From Tatumella saanichensis (GTDB lineage: Bacteria > Pseudomonadota > Gammaproteobacteria > Enterobacterales > Enterobacteriaceae), in NCBI RefSeq assembly GCF_000439375.1, contig NZ_ATMI01000012.1, positions 62,001-126,000 of the forward strand: DNA of 64,000 nt, read 5' to 3'. Below are positions 57,677-64,000 of the stretch, piece after piece (the first letter of the stretch is position 1; each line of letters starts with the position of its first letter). The position numbers and the translations under genes were made by a program. Below the pieces are notes generated by a model. The model worked only from the letters and a program-made list of their open reading frames with translations. It had not been told where the DNA came from and did no database searches.

Positions 57677-58696
57677 ATGACGATTAACTCCGTTGATATG
57701 AATTTGCTCAAGGCGCTGGATGTCTTGCTCACAGAGTGCAGTGTAACCCGGGCGGCCGGAAGCTTGGGTCTCAGCGTGTCCGCAATGAGCCGCACGTTGA
57801 GTCGGTTACGCAAAGTTACTGGCGATCCATTACTGGTTCAGGCTGGACGCGAACTTGTGCCAACCCCCTATGCATTGAGCATCCGTGAACGTGTCCATGA
57901 TGTCAGGTTAACTGCTGACGAATTGCTGCAACCTGCGCAAAAAGAGGTCGACCCGACTACCTTGGAACGTACCTTTACGATAAGAGCGAATGAAGGGTTT
58001 ATCGACCTGACGGCCAGCCAACTCGCTGCCCAGTTACAGCAACACGCACCACGGGTGTGTCTACGTTTTGTGCTAAAAGAAGACAAAGATGCCTTGCCTC
58101 TACGGGAAGGAAGTATCGACCTGGAGATCGGTGTCGCTGACACCCAAGCCCCGGAGATAAAAACTCGATCCTTATTCCGTGACCAATTCGTCGCAGTTTG
58201 CCGGAGCGACCACCCGCTGTTACAACAACCCATTACTGCTGAGCGTTATGTCGGTTATCCTCATGTTGTAGCATCCCGTAGGGGGCACAAACACGGGCCC
58301 GTGGATCCCGCCCTTGCTAAACTGGGTTTACAGCGACACGTCGCCATGGTCGTGCCGAGTTTTAGCAATGTCATGCGTACGACACGGCAATCCGACCTTA
58401 TTGGCTTGGTCCCTTCATCGCTTATCAGTAGTACCGAAGTAGGCAATGTAAATGCGCTCGGTCTGACATCTTTCCCGCTACCGGTCAACACCCCTGAGAT
58501 TACCATCTCTGCACTCTGGCACCCGCGACTGCATAACTGTCCGCAACACCGCTGGTTACGAGAAACCATTAGGGCACTCTGTCAGCAGCTCTGGCAGGAT
58601 CAATCCCAGTCAGGGGCGGATAACGGGACTGGAAGCAAAATAGCAACTGAGGTTACTGATAACAGGTACTGCCCACAAAGCCTCCCGCCAGAATGA
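57677..58696 (+). CDS. LysR-family regulator
   Basis: LysR-type regulator of 339 residues. ATG 57677 (MTINSVDMNLLKALDVLL) is chosen; HTH in SVTRAAGSLGLSVSAMSRTLSRL, substrate domain about 95-300. The tail is about 40 residues longer than the usual LysR and ends in a serine/asparagine-rich, low-complexity region (GADNGTGSKIATEV). Divergent from the SDR gene over a short region with operator-like dyads, so the likely target is that gene. Confidence 0.87.
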   Translation: MTINSVDMNLLKALDVLLTECSVTRAAGSLGLSVSAMSRTLSRLRKVTGDPLLVQAGRELVPTPYALSIRERVHDVRLTADELLQPAQKEVDPTTLERTFTIRANEGFIDLTASQLAAQLQQHAPRVCLRFVLKEDKDALPLREGSIDLEIGVADTQAPEIKTRSLFRDQFVAVCRSDHPLLQQPITAERYVGYPHVVASRRGHKHGPVDPALAKLGLQRHVAMVVPSFSNVMRTTRQSDLIGLVPSSLISSTEVGNVNALGLTSFPLPVNTPEITISALWHPRLHNCPQHRWLRETIRALCQQLWQDQSQSGADNGTGSKIATEVTDNRYCPQSLPPE

Positions 58697-58967
58697 CATT
58701 CATCACGCAGCAGCAAAAAACGAGGTAAAGTGTAGCAGTCACGATCAGGGTAGATTGGGGGCCATTCATCTTCTATGCTTATCAAAGATTCGGAGTAATC
58801 AATCTGTCTTTTAGGATCAACATCCCTAAAATAAGCGCCACGCTGCGAGTACCGTTGGAATTCTCAGCTTGAAAGAACTCTGTTTCCCTTGAATTTCATG
58901 CGGGTCGATTATTCTATTTCAGTCATTTTATCCGCCGTTTACCGGCAGATAAACAAAGGAGAAGACT

Positions 58968-59180
58968 GTGATAACCTTAAAAAAATCATTCATTTCAGTA
59001 CTGGCGATGACGGTTATCGTCTGCAGCCTGAGCGGTTGCGGCAATATGTCAAAGCGTGATCGTCATACTGCTCTGGGAGCAGGTATTGGCGCCATTGGCG
59101 GCAATATCTTGACCGGTGGTAGTACCCTCGGCACCCTGGGAGGGGCTGCTGTGGGTGGCGTGATCGGTCACCAACATTGA
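58968..59180 (+). CDS. osmB: Osmotically inducible lipoprotein OsmB
   Basis: Small outer-membrane lipoprotein induced by osmotic and stationary-phase stress. GTG 58968 after AGGAG. Signal with lipobox LSGC at about residue 24, then a glycine-zipper body (ALGAGIGAIGGNILTGGSTLG and TLGGAAVGGVIGHQH). 70 residues, near E. coli (72). A spacer of about 270 bases precedes it, with no recognised control element. Confidence 0.94.
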   Translation: MITLKKSFISVLAMTVIVCSLSGCGNMSKRDRHTALGAGIGAIGGNILTGGSTLGTLGGAAVGGVIGHQH

Positions 59181-59186
59181 TAAGAT

Positions 59187-59212
59187 AAAAAGGGCCATTA
59201 CGGCCCTTTTTT
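59187..59212. terminator. Bidirectional terminator of osmB and yciH
   Basis: AAAAAGGGCC / GGCCCTTTTT with an ATTAC loop; T-runs are present on both strands. Confidence 0.92.
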
Positions 59213-59224
59213 ACACTAAGCGGC

Positions 59225-59545
59225 TCAACCGCCTGCTAATTTGACTTTATGGCCTTTGGCTTCCAGTAACGTTTTAAGTAAATCCCGTTTATCACCCTGG
59301 ATTTCAATATCGCCCTCTTTGACTGCTCCACCACAACCGCATTTCTTTTTCAGTTCCGCAGCTAATTTCCCTAATTCCGCATCGGCGAGGTCGAGGCCGG
59401 TAATGATACAGACGCCCTTGCCTTTACGTCCGCTGGTTTGCCGCTGGATGCGAACGATCCCATCACCTTTTGGACGCGCAACTGCTGGTTCATCTGCTTT
59501 GATGCGGCCGGTTTCGGTAGAGTAGACCAAATTGTCCCGAGCCAT
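59225..59545 (-). CDS. yciH: SUI1-domain translation factor YciH
   Basis: Homologue of eukaryotic eIF1, proposed to influence initiation fidelity. 106 residues; the SUI1 fold includes KGDGIVRIQRQTSGRKGKGVC and KKCGCGGAVKEGDIEIQGD. The ATG overlaps the pyrF stop by one base (TAATG), so it is coupled with pyrF as in E. coli. Confidence 0.95.
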   Translation of the reverse strand: MARDNLVYSTETGRIKADEPAVARPKGDGIVRIQRQTSGRKGKGVCIITGLDLADAELGKLAAELKKKCGCGGAVKEGDIEIQGDKRDLLKTLLEAKGHKVKLAGG

Positions 59546-60267
59546 TATGCCCCCTGCAATGAGTGAAGAATATCCTGTAACGCCGCCGCTGGATCTGCCG
59601 CTTGGGTGATGGGGCGACCAATGACCATATAGTCGACACCGGCTTGTAACGCCTGTGGAGGGGTCATAATCCGGCGCTGATCCTGCGCCGCACTACCTAC
59701 CGGGCGAATGCCTGGCGTCACCAGCCGGAAACCCTCACCAAGCGCCTGCTTAAAGCTGACAGCTTCATGGGCAGAACAGACTACCCCATCCAGCCCGCAA
59801 GACTGGGTCAGTTTTGCCAGATGTAAAGCATGTTCCGCTGGGCTACGTTCGATACCAATATCTCGCAGGTCACTGGCTTCCATACTGGTTAATACCGTCA
59901 CAGCAATCAGTAGCGGTGCCTGGTCACCAAAAGGCAGCAGGGCCTCACGGGCTGCATTCATCATCCGTGCGCCACCACTAGCATGTACATTGACCATCCA
60001 TACCCCAAGATCAGCCGCAGCAGCCACCGCGTGGGCAACGGTATTTGGAATATCATGGAATTTTAGATCAAGGAAAACCTCAAAACCCCGCGAATGAAGG
60101 GTTTTTACCCATGCGGGGCCAAAACGCGTAAACATCTCTTTACCGACTTTCAGACGGCAGCTTTGCGGGTCGATAAGATCGACCAGGGCAGTCGCCCGAT
60201 TGATATCGTCAAAATCCAGTGCAACCAGCACCGGAGAGGTAACAGAAGATGGCGATAATACAGTCAT
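59545..60267 (-). CDS. pyrF: Orotidine 5'-phosphate decarboxylase
   Basis: Makes UMP from OMP, the last step of pyrimidine biosynthesis. ATG 60265-60267 ([12 protein letters not shown]) follows AAGGAA. Catalytic lysines in RLKVGKEMF and [12 protein letters not shown], plus [11 protein letters not shown] phosphate loop. 240 residues. Separated from lapB by that gene's terminator, so it has a promoter of its own. Confidence 0.97.
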   Translation of the reverse strand: MTVLSPSSVTSPVLVALDFDDINRATALVDLIDPQSCRLKVGKEMFTRFGPAWVKTLHSRGFEVFLDLKFHDIPNTVAHAVAAAADLGVWMVNVHASGGARMMNAAREALLPFGDQAPLLIAVTVLTSMEASDLRDIGIERSPAEHALHLAKLTQSCGLDGVVCSAHEAVSFKQALGEGFRLVTPGIRPVGSAAQDQRRIMTPPQALQAGVDYMVIGRPITQAADPAAALQDILHSLQGA

Positions 60268-60410
60268 GCAGGGTTCCTTAAACAAGCAGGCGATCAGGCT
60301 ATCGGTAAACGGCGCTTATTTTACCTGCCTGACCCATGATGTCACCCTTTTTACATTCGGCACCCTTCATTGCCATAATCGAATAGTATGTTGTAACTAA
60401 AGTGGCTACC

Positions 60411-60434
60411 AAAAAAACAGAGCCTGTGGCTCTG
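60411..60434 (-). terminator. Intrinsic terminator of lapAB
   Basis: On the minus strand CAGAGCC-ACA-GGCTCTG followed by seven T, just after the lapB stop. Confidence 0.9.
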
Positions 60435-60442
60435 CCTTGTGG

Positions 60443-61612
60443 TTATTGACCATCTAGACCACGGATCGGTTTGACAGAGGCCCACGTGCGGCAGGACGGG
60501 CAATGCCAATAAATCGCATGGGCGGTGAAACCGCATTTCTGACAGCGATAACGGGGTTTAGTGCGAATTTGTTCTCCAACCATGTTCCGCAGTACCGCTA
60601 AACTCTGTTTAGCACGACCGTCCTCAGCATCTTGGAGATAATAGTTGATCAGACGATGAAAGCCACGGGTAGTAGGATGGTTTTCTAACTGCTTGGTCAG
60701 AAACACCTGCGCCGACTCTGAACCTTCGTTAATATCAAGAATGTCCGCCAAATAAAGTTCAGCAGCGTTACCGGTTTCATCCGCTACACAGCGCTGCAAA
60801 AATTCCAGCCAAGGCTGCGGGGTGTTCAAGCGCTGATAACAAGCTTCCATCAATGGAAGAACTTCACTGATAAAATCAGGATCCTGTTGCAGTACCCGCT
60901 GCATGCTTTGCACCGCTTTCTGGTCTTCCCCTTTTTCGATATAGATCCGTCCCATCATAATAGAAATCCGGGCACAGTTTTTATCCGCAGACTCCCCTTT
61001 TTTCAGCAGGCTAAGTCCTTTATCTAAATCGTCACTGCTCATCGCCTGTAACGCCAGTTCACAGTAAAGATGAGCAATCACCGTCTTCTGTTTGCTCTGG
61101 CCCAGTTTTACTAATCGTTCAGCGGTATCAATCGCCTGGCTCCAATCACTGGTCAGTTGATAGATTTGCAGTAACTGCTGCAAAGCACTTTCACGAAAAT
61201 CGGTTTCATCAGTCAATTGGGCAAACATATCTTCAGCGCGGTCATAGAGGCCGGCAGCCAGATAATCGCGCCCTAACTGCTGAACCGCCAGTAAGCGCTG
61301 GTCATAATCCAGTGATGTGCTTTCCATCAGAGACTGGTGAATGCGGATCGCGCGATCCACTTCGCCACGAGAGCGAAACAGGTTGCCTAAGGTAAGATGC
61401 GCTTCTATCGCCCCACTGTCTTCTTTAAGCATATCGAGAAACAGATCAACGGCTTTATCCTGCTGGTTAGACAGCAAGAAGTTAACCCCGGTGACATAGT
61501 CCCGTGACAGACGGTTAGCCTCCTGCTGTTTATCCTGATGCGCACTTCGCCGCCCCATATACCAGCCATAGGCGGCAGCAACAGGCAGAAGCAGAAACAA
61601 CAGCTCGAGCAT
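60443..61612 (-). CDS. lapB: LPS assembly protein LapB (YciM)
   Basis: Inner-membrane-anchored TPR protein that presents LpxC to FtsH protease, and so limits LPS synthesis. 389 residues: N-terminal anchor (MLELLFLLLPVAAAYGWYMG), about nine TPR motifs (LTLGNLFRSRGEVDRAI and similar), and a C-terminal rubredoxin-like metal site CQKCGF and CPSCRTW. In an operon with lapA, 6 bases apart. Confidence 0.97.
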   Translation of the reverse strand: MLELLFLLLPVAAAYGWYMGRRSAHQDKQQEANRLSRDYVTGVNFLLSNQQDKAVDLFLDMLKEDSGAIEAHLTLGNLFRSRGEVDRAIRIHQSLMESTSLDYDQRLLAVQQLGRDYLAAGLYDRAEDMFAQLTDETDFRESALQQLLQIYQLTSDWSQAIDTAERLVKLGQSKQKTVIAHLYCELALQAMSSDDLDKGLSLLKKGESADKNCARISIMMGRIYIEKGEDQKAVQSMQRVLQQDPDFISEVLPLMEACYQRLNTPQPWLEFLQRCVADETGNAAELYLADILDINEGSESAQVFLTKQLENHPTTRGFHRLINYYLQDAEDGRAKQSLAVLRNMVGEQIRTKPRYRCQKCGFTAHAIYWHCPSCRTWASVKPIRGLDGQ

Positions 61613-61618
61613 AGAGGG

Positions 61619-61909
61619 TTATTCCTTCACCACAGCTTTGCCGGTGCCGGTTGAGGTCGAAGTTTCAAGACGTTTGATTTTACGCTGAGCGTGGGACAAC
61701 GCCAGGCGGACTCGCAGCCAGAACAGACCACAGATTACCCAGCCGAGGATAAAACCGGCACCAAACAAGGTGGCCAGCAATGTCGACACGCGATAATCGC
61801 CCTGAGCAAGCAGATAATTAAAAGTCACAACTTGGTCATTTTTCGATCCAAGGGTAATGGAGATAATAAAAATGAACAGTACGACTAAAAAAATCACTAA
61901 ATATTTCAC
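61619..61909 (-). CDS. lapA: LPS assembly protein LapA (YciS)
   Basis: Small inner-membrane partner of LapB. The start is GTG 61907-61909 with AGGA 7 bases upstream, giving MKYLVIFLVVLFIFIISITL; two hydrophobic helices (residues 2-20 and 40-65) and a coiled-coil tail SHAQRKIKRLE. 96 residues, as in E. coli. Upstream is a 156-base gap to pgpB. Confidence 0.94.
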   Translation of the reverse strand: MKYLVIFLVVLFIFIISITLGSKNDQVVTFNYLLAQGDYRVSTLLATLFGAGFILGWVICGLFWLRVRLALSHAQRKIKRLETSTSTGTGKAVVKE

Positions 61910-62065
61910 AATGCATCCTGTTATCGTGTTTTCCGTGGGGGTCCCGTGACCGGCAACCTACTGTTGCACTGTCTGCACGAAACCGTCTGCCTGCACCCTC
62001 CTATTATGGGGATGCAAACGCCTTTTACAATCATACTTTGCATTAAGCTAGACGAATAACGCCCT

Positions 62066-62788
62066 TCAGGGCCGTCTTACCGGCATTTTTAACAGCCAGC
62101 ACAGTAAGCAAACCCATACCGCGGCCACTGATATTGACATTATAACATCCCGTGGCCAGTGCATGCCCATTGCCATCCGACTCCACATCACCATGATTGC
62201 CCAGCCAAACACCACACCGACGACCCAGCGATGACGGGTTGGCTTTACCAGCGCTAAGATAAGCAGTGCCCAGCAAGCGGCAAACATACTGTGCCCTGAA
62301 GGGAAAGCATAGCCGGTTTCCTCTTCCCAGTGCTGTTTCAGAAACCCTGGTAGTTGAGGGTAGCCTGCAGTGACTTGAATCACCCACTGACGGCGTTCCG
62401 CGGTTGGCTGCTGATAAAAATCTGTGGTCGGGGTTCCAGTGACCTGCTGCATCCATACGGCGTAGGGACGGGGCTCCTTGACCTGGTGCTTAATCAGGGT
62501 GTTGATCCCCTGACCGCCCCATACCACTGCAACAATAAGCAGTGCCGCTTTCAATAGTTCAGTGCGGCCTGCCCCCTGCCTGCGTAGATAACTCAACAGC
62601 GCTACACCAAGTACCAGGGTGCTGACAACTCCCCACGGTCGAGTGACCGTTTGCGTCATGGCATAGAGAAATGGCAGTGCCGGCTGCGATGAGTGCGGTT
62701 GCCATTGCCAGCCGGAGCACCAGACGGCTACCGGCAATATCAAGAGGACCAGCATGCCGCTGCCGACCGTTGTTATCAGTTGTCGCAT
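62066..62788 (-). CDS. pgpB: Phosphatidylglycerophosphatase B
   Basis: Inner-membrane PAP2-type phosphatase for phosphatidylglycerophosphate and undecaprenyl diphosphate. ATG 62786-62788 (MRQLITTVGSG) after AAGGTG; a GTG lies 9 bases upstream. The three PAP2 motifs KHQVKEPRPY, YAFPSGHSMFA and SRMAMGMHWPRD are intact. 240 residues, slightly shorter than in E. coli (254). Same strand as lapAB. Confidence 0.94.
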   Translation of the reverse strand: MRQLITTVGSGMLVLLILPVAVWCSGWQWQPHSSQPALPFLYAMTQTVTRPWGVVSTLVLGVALLSYLRRQGAGRTELLKAALLIVAVVWGGQGINTLIKHQVKEPRPYAVWMQQVTGTPTTDFYQQPTAERRQWVIQVTAGYPQLPGFLKQHWEEETGYAFPSGHSMFAACWALLILALVKPTRHRWVVGVVFGWAIMVMWSRMAMGMHWPRDVIMSISVAAVWVCLLCWLLKMPVRRP

Positions 62789-62999
62789 TATCAACACCTT
62801 GTTTGCGCTGTCTTTGTCAAAATAAGTATTACCTTTCCCTGCAGATTACCCTTATCCTGCTGGGTGTCGGATTGTGCTACTCGTGCCGGGCATGGCAGAG
62901 ATTAATACCGACACAGTGACAATTATGGCACAATAAACGATTGAACTCTGGCATTCAGAGTGCTGATAACCCTACAGTTTTATAGTCGCGGAGTTTGAC

Positions 63000-63602
63000 A
63001 TGCAACTTAAGCGGGTGGCACAGGCCACACTGCCCACACCATGGGGTGACTTCCTGATGGTGGGTTTTGAAGAAATAAAGACCGGTAAAGATCACGTTGC
63101 GCTGGTGTATGGGGATATTTCCGGGAGTGCACCAGTGCTGGCCCGGGTCCACTCTGAATGTTTGACCGGTGATGCCCTGTTCAGTTTACGTTGTGACTGT
63201 GGCTTCCAGCTTGAGGCAGCCTTGAGCGCTATTGCTGCCGAAGGGCGTGGCGTGCTGCTCTATCACCGTCAGGAAGGACGTAATATCGGCCTACTGAATA
63301 AGATCCGTGCCTATGCATTGCAGGATCAAGGGCTGGATACCGTCGAAGCCAACTTGAAATTGGGCTTCAAAGCCGATGAACGTGATTTCACATTATGTGC
63401 AGAGATGTTCAACTTGTTGGATGTTCAAGCGGTTCGTTTGCTGACCAATAATCCACGCAAGGTCGCTGTCCTTTCCGAAGCAGGCATCAATATCAGTGAG
63501 CGAGTGCCACTAGAAGTCGGCCGCAACCCAAAAAATACCGGTTATTTAGATACCAAGGCATTGAAAATGGGTCATTTCCTACACCACGACGATAACGACT
63601 GA
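63000..63602 (+). CDS. ribA: GTP cyclohydrolase II
   Basis: First step of riboflavin synthesis from GTP. 200 residues. Zinc ligands C54, C65, C67 are in [15 protein letters not shown]; the catalytic region has [13 protein letters not shown]. Length and motifs as in E. coli. Divergent from pgpB; followed by a hairpin. Confidence 0.97.
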   Translation: MQLKRVAQATLPTPWGDFLMVGFEEIKTGKDHVALVYGDISGSAPVLARVHSECLTGDALFSLRCDCGFQLEAALSAIAAEGRGVLLYHRQEGRNIGLLNKIRAYALQDQGLDTVEANLKLGFKADERDFTLCAEMFNLLDVQAVRLLTNNPRKVAVLSEAGINISERVPLEVGRNPKNTGYLDTKALKMGHFLHHDDND

Positions 63603-63615
63603 TCCTGAATGACTG

Positions 63616-63645
63616 ACTGCTGTGGCGAGCCTTCACCACAGCAGT
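63616..63645. terminator. Hairpin after ribA
   Basis: ACTGCTGTGG / CCACAGCAGT, a perfect 10-bp stem that overlaps the end of the YmiA-like gene; probably terminates both. Confidence 0.65.
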
Positions 63646-63794
63646 ATTCCCCCTATTGCCAGCAGTAGCCAGAACGCGATACAACAGACGAGCGCGGCTA
63701 TCCAGATCCCCAACCGCTGCCCCCATTCTGGCGGGGCGTATTTCCGCGCGGCAACTTTTTGCCGAGAATAGCCAAACAGTCCCATGATGATCAT
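63633..63794 (-). CDS. Small membrane protein, YmiA-like
   Basis: 53-residue frame from ATG 63792-63794, chosen because AAGGA precedes it by 7 bases; the open frame extends to 63851. A basic N-terminal part (GYSRQKVAARKYAPPEWGQR) is followed by one transmembrane helix (LGIWIAALVCCIAFWLLLAI). In E. coli the small genes ymiA and yciX lie between cysB and acnA, and this gene has the same place, so YmiA-like is a fair label from context and pattern, not proven. Confidence 0.6.
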   Translation of the reverse strand: MIIMGLFGYSRQKVAARKYAPPEWGQRLGIWIAALVCCIAFWLLLAIGGILLW

Positions 63795-63899
63795 CAGCAA
63801 TCCTTGCCTACGCATGATTTTACCGGCACACCACCGGCAGTCCTCGGCCATTTTGACAATGACTCAATACCGGCGGCCTGATCCTAATCAACAGAATGC

Positions 63900-64000
<101 letters not shown>

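Overview
The window is a chromosomal segment of a gamma-proteobacterium of the order Enterobacterales. Nearly every protein has a close Escherichia coli counterpart, and many local gene orders (lapA-lapB-pyrF-yciH-osmB, pspFABCD-ycjXF, ydgU-ydgD, sap-fabI, fnrS-zntB) are those of the E. coli fnr-to-cysB region. It is not E. coli: it has a two-subunit xanthine dehydrogenase, an M32 carboxypeptidase joined to rstAB, a broken sap operon, a decayed mlc gene, and no acnA between ribA and cysB. An Erwiniaceae-like lineage is a guess; the sequence alone does not fix the genus. No tRNA, rRNA, IS element, prophage or CRISPR array was seen.

Layout. 1-6.4 kb: a purine-catabolic operon guaD-xdhA-xdhB-xdhC on the minus strand, with a sigma-54 promoter, an IHF site and two NtrC sites upstream. 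6.4-13.8 kb: ydfG, ynfB, ynfD, ynfK, an mlc pseudogene, ynfL/ynfM, sotB and smrA. 14-19 kb: fnr, uspE, ydgH, the ydgI antiporter and an unrecognised small gene. 19.3-24.6 kb: rstA-rstB-M32 carboxypeptidase, then asr with a recognisable RstA box, the tiny ydgU, and ydgD. 24.6-33.8 kb: hrpA, azoR, ydbH-ynbE (ydbL missing), ldhA and a DUF333 lipoprotein. 33.9-38.5 kb: ttcA, the small RNA FnrS with its FNR box, zntB, tpx, tyrR. 38.7-43.9 kb: the phage-shock operon pspABCD-ycjX-ycjF with divergent pspF, again with sigma-54 and IHF sites. 44-51.1 kb: sapAB and sapCDF separated by a terminator-like hairpin and a lipoprotein gene on the other strand, then fabI. 51.2-58.7 kb: accessory genes (LysR plus a YdeP-like molybdo-oxidoreductase; SDR plus LysR) flanking rnb. 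58.9-64 kb: osmB, yciH, pyrF, lapB, lapA, pgpB, ribA, a YmiA-like membrane peptide and the 3' end of cysB.

Themes. Two promoters in the window carry complete sigma-54/IHF architectures (guaD-xdh and psp). Oxygen and envelope stress are strongly represented: FNR and its target FnrS lie 20 kb apart; RstAB lies beside asr; Psp, LapAB, YdbH-YnbE, OsmB and SapABCDF act at the envelope. The most distinctive observations are the nitrogen-control architecture of the purine operon, the mlc pseudogene, the interrupted sap operon, and the loss of acnA and ydbL from otherwise conserved neighbourhoods. I found no wholly new multi-gene system; the least explained genes are those at 18785-19192 and 46678-47145.
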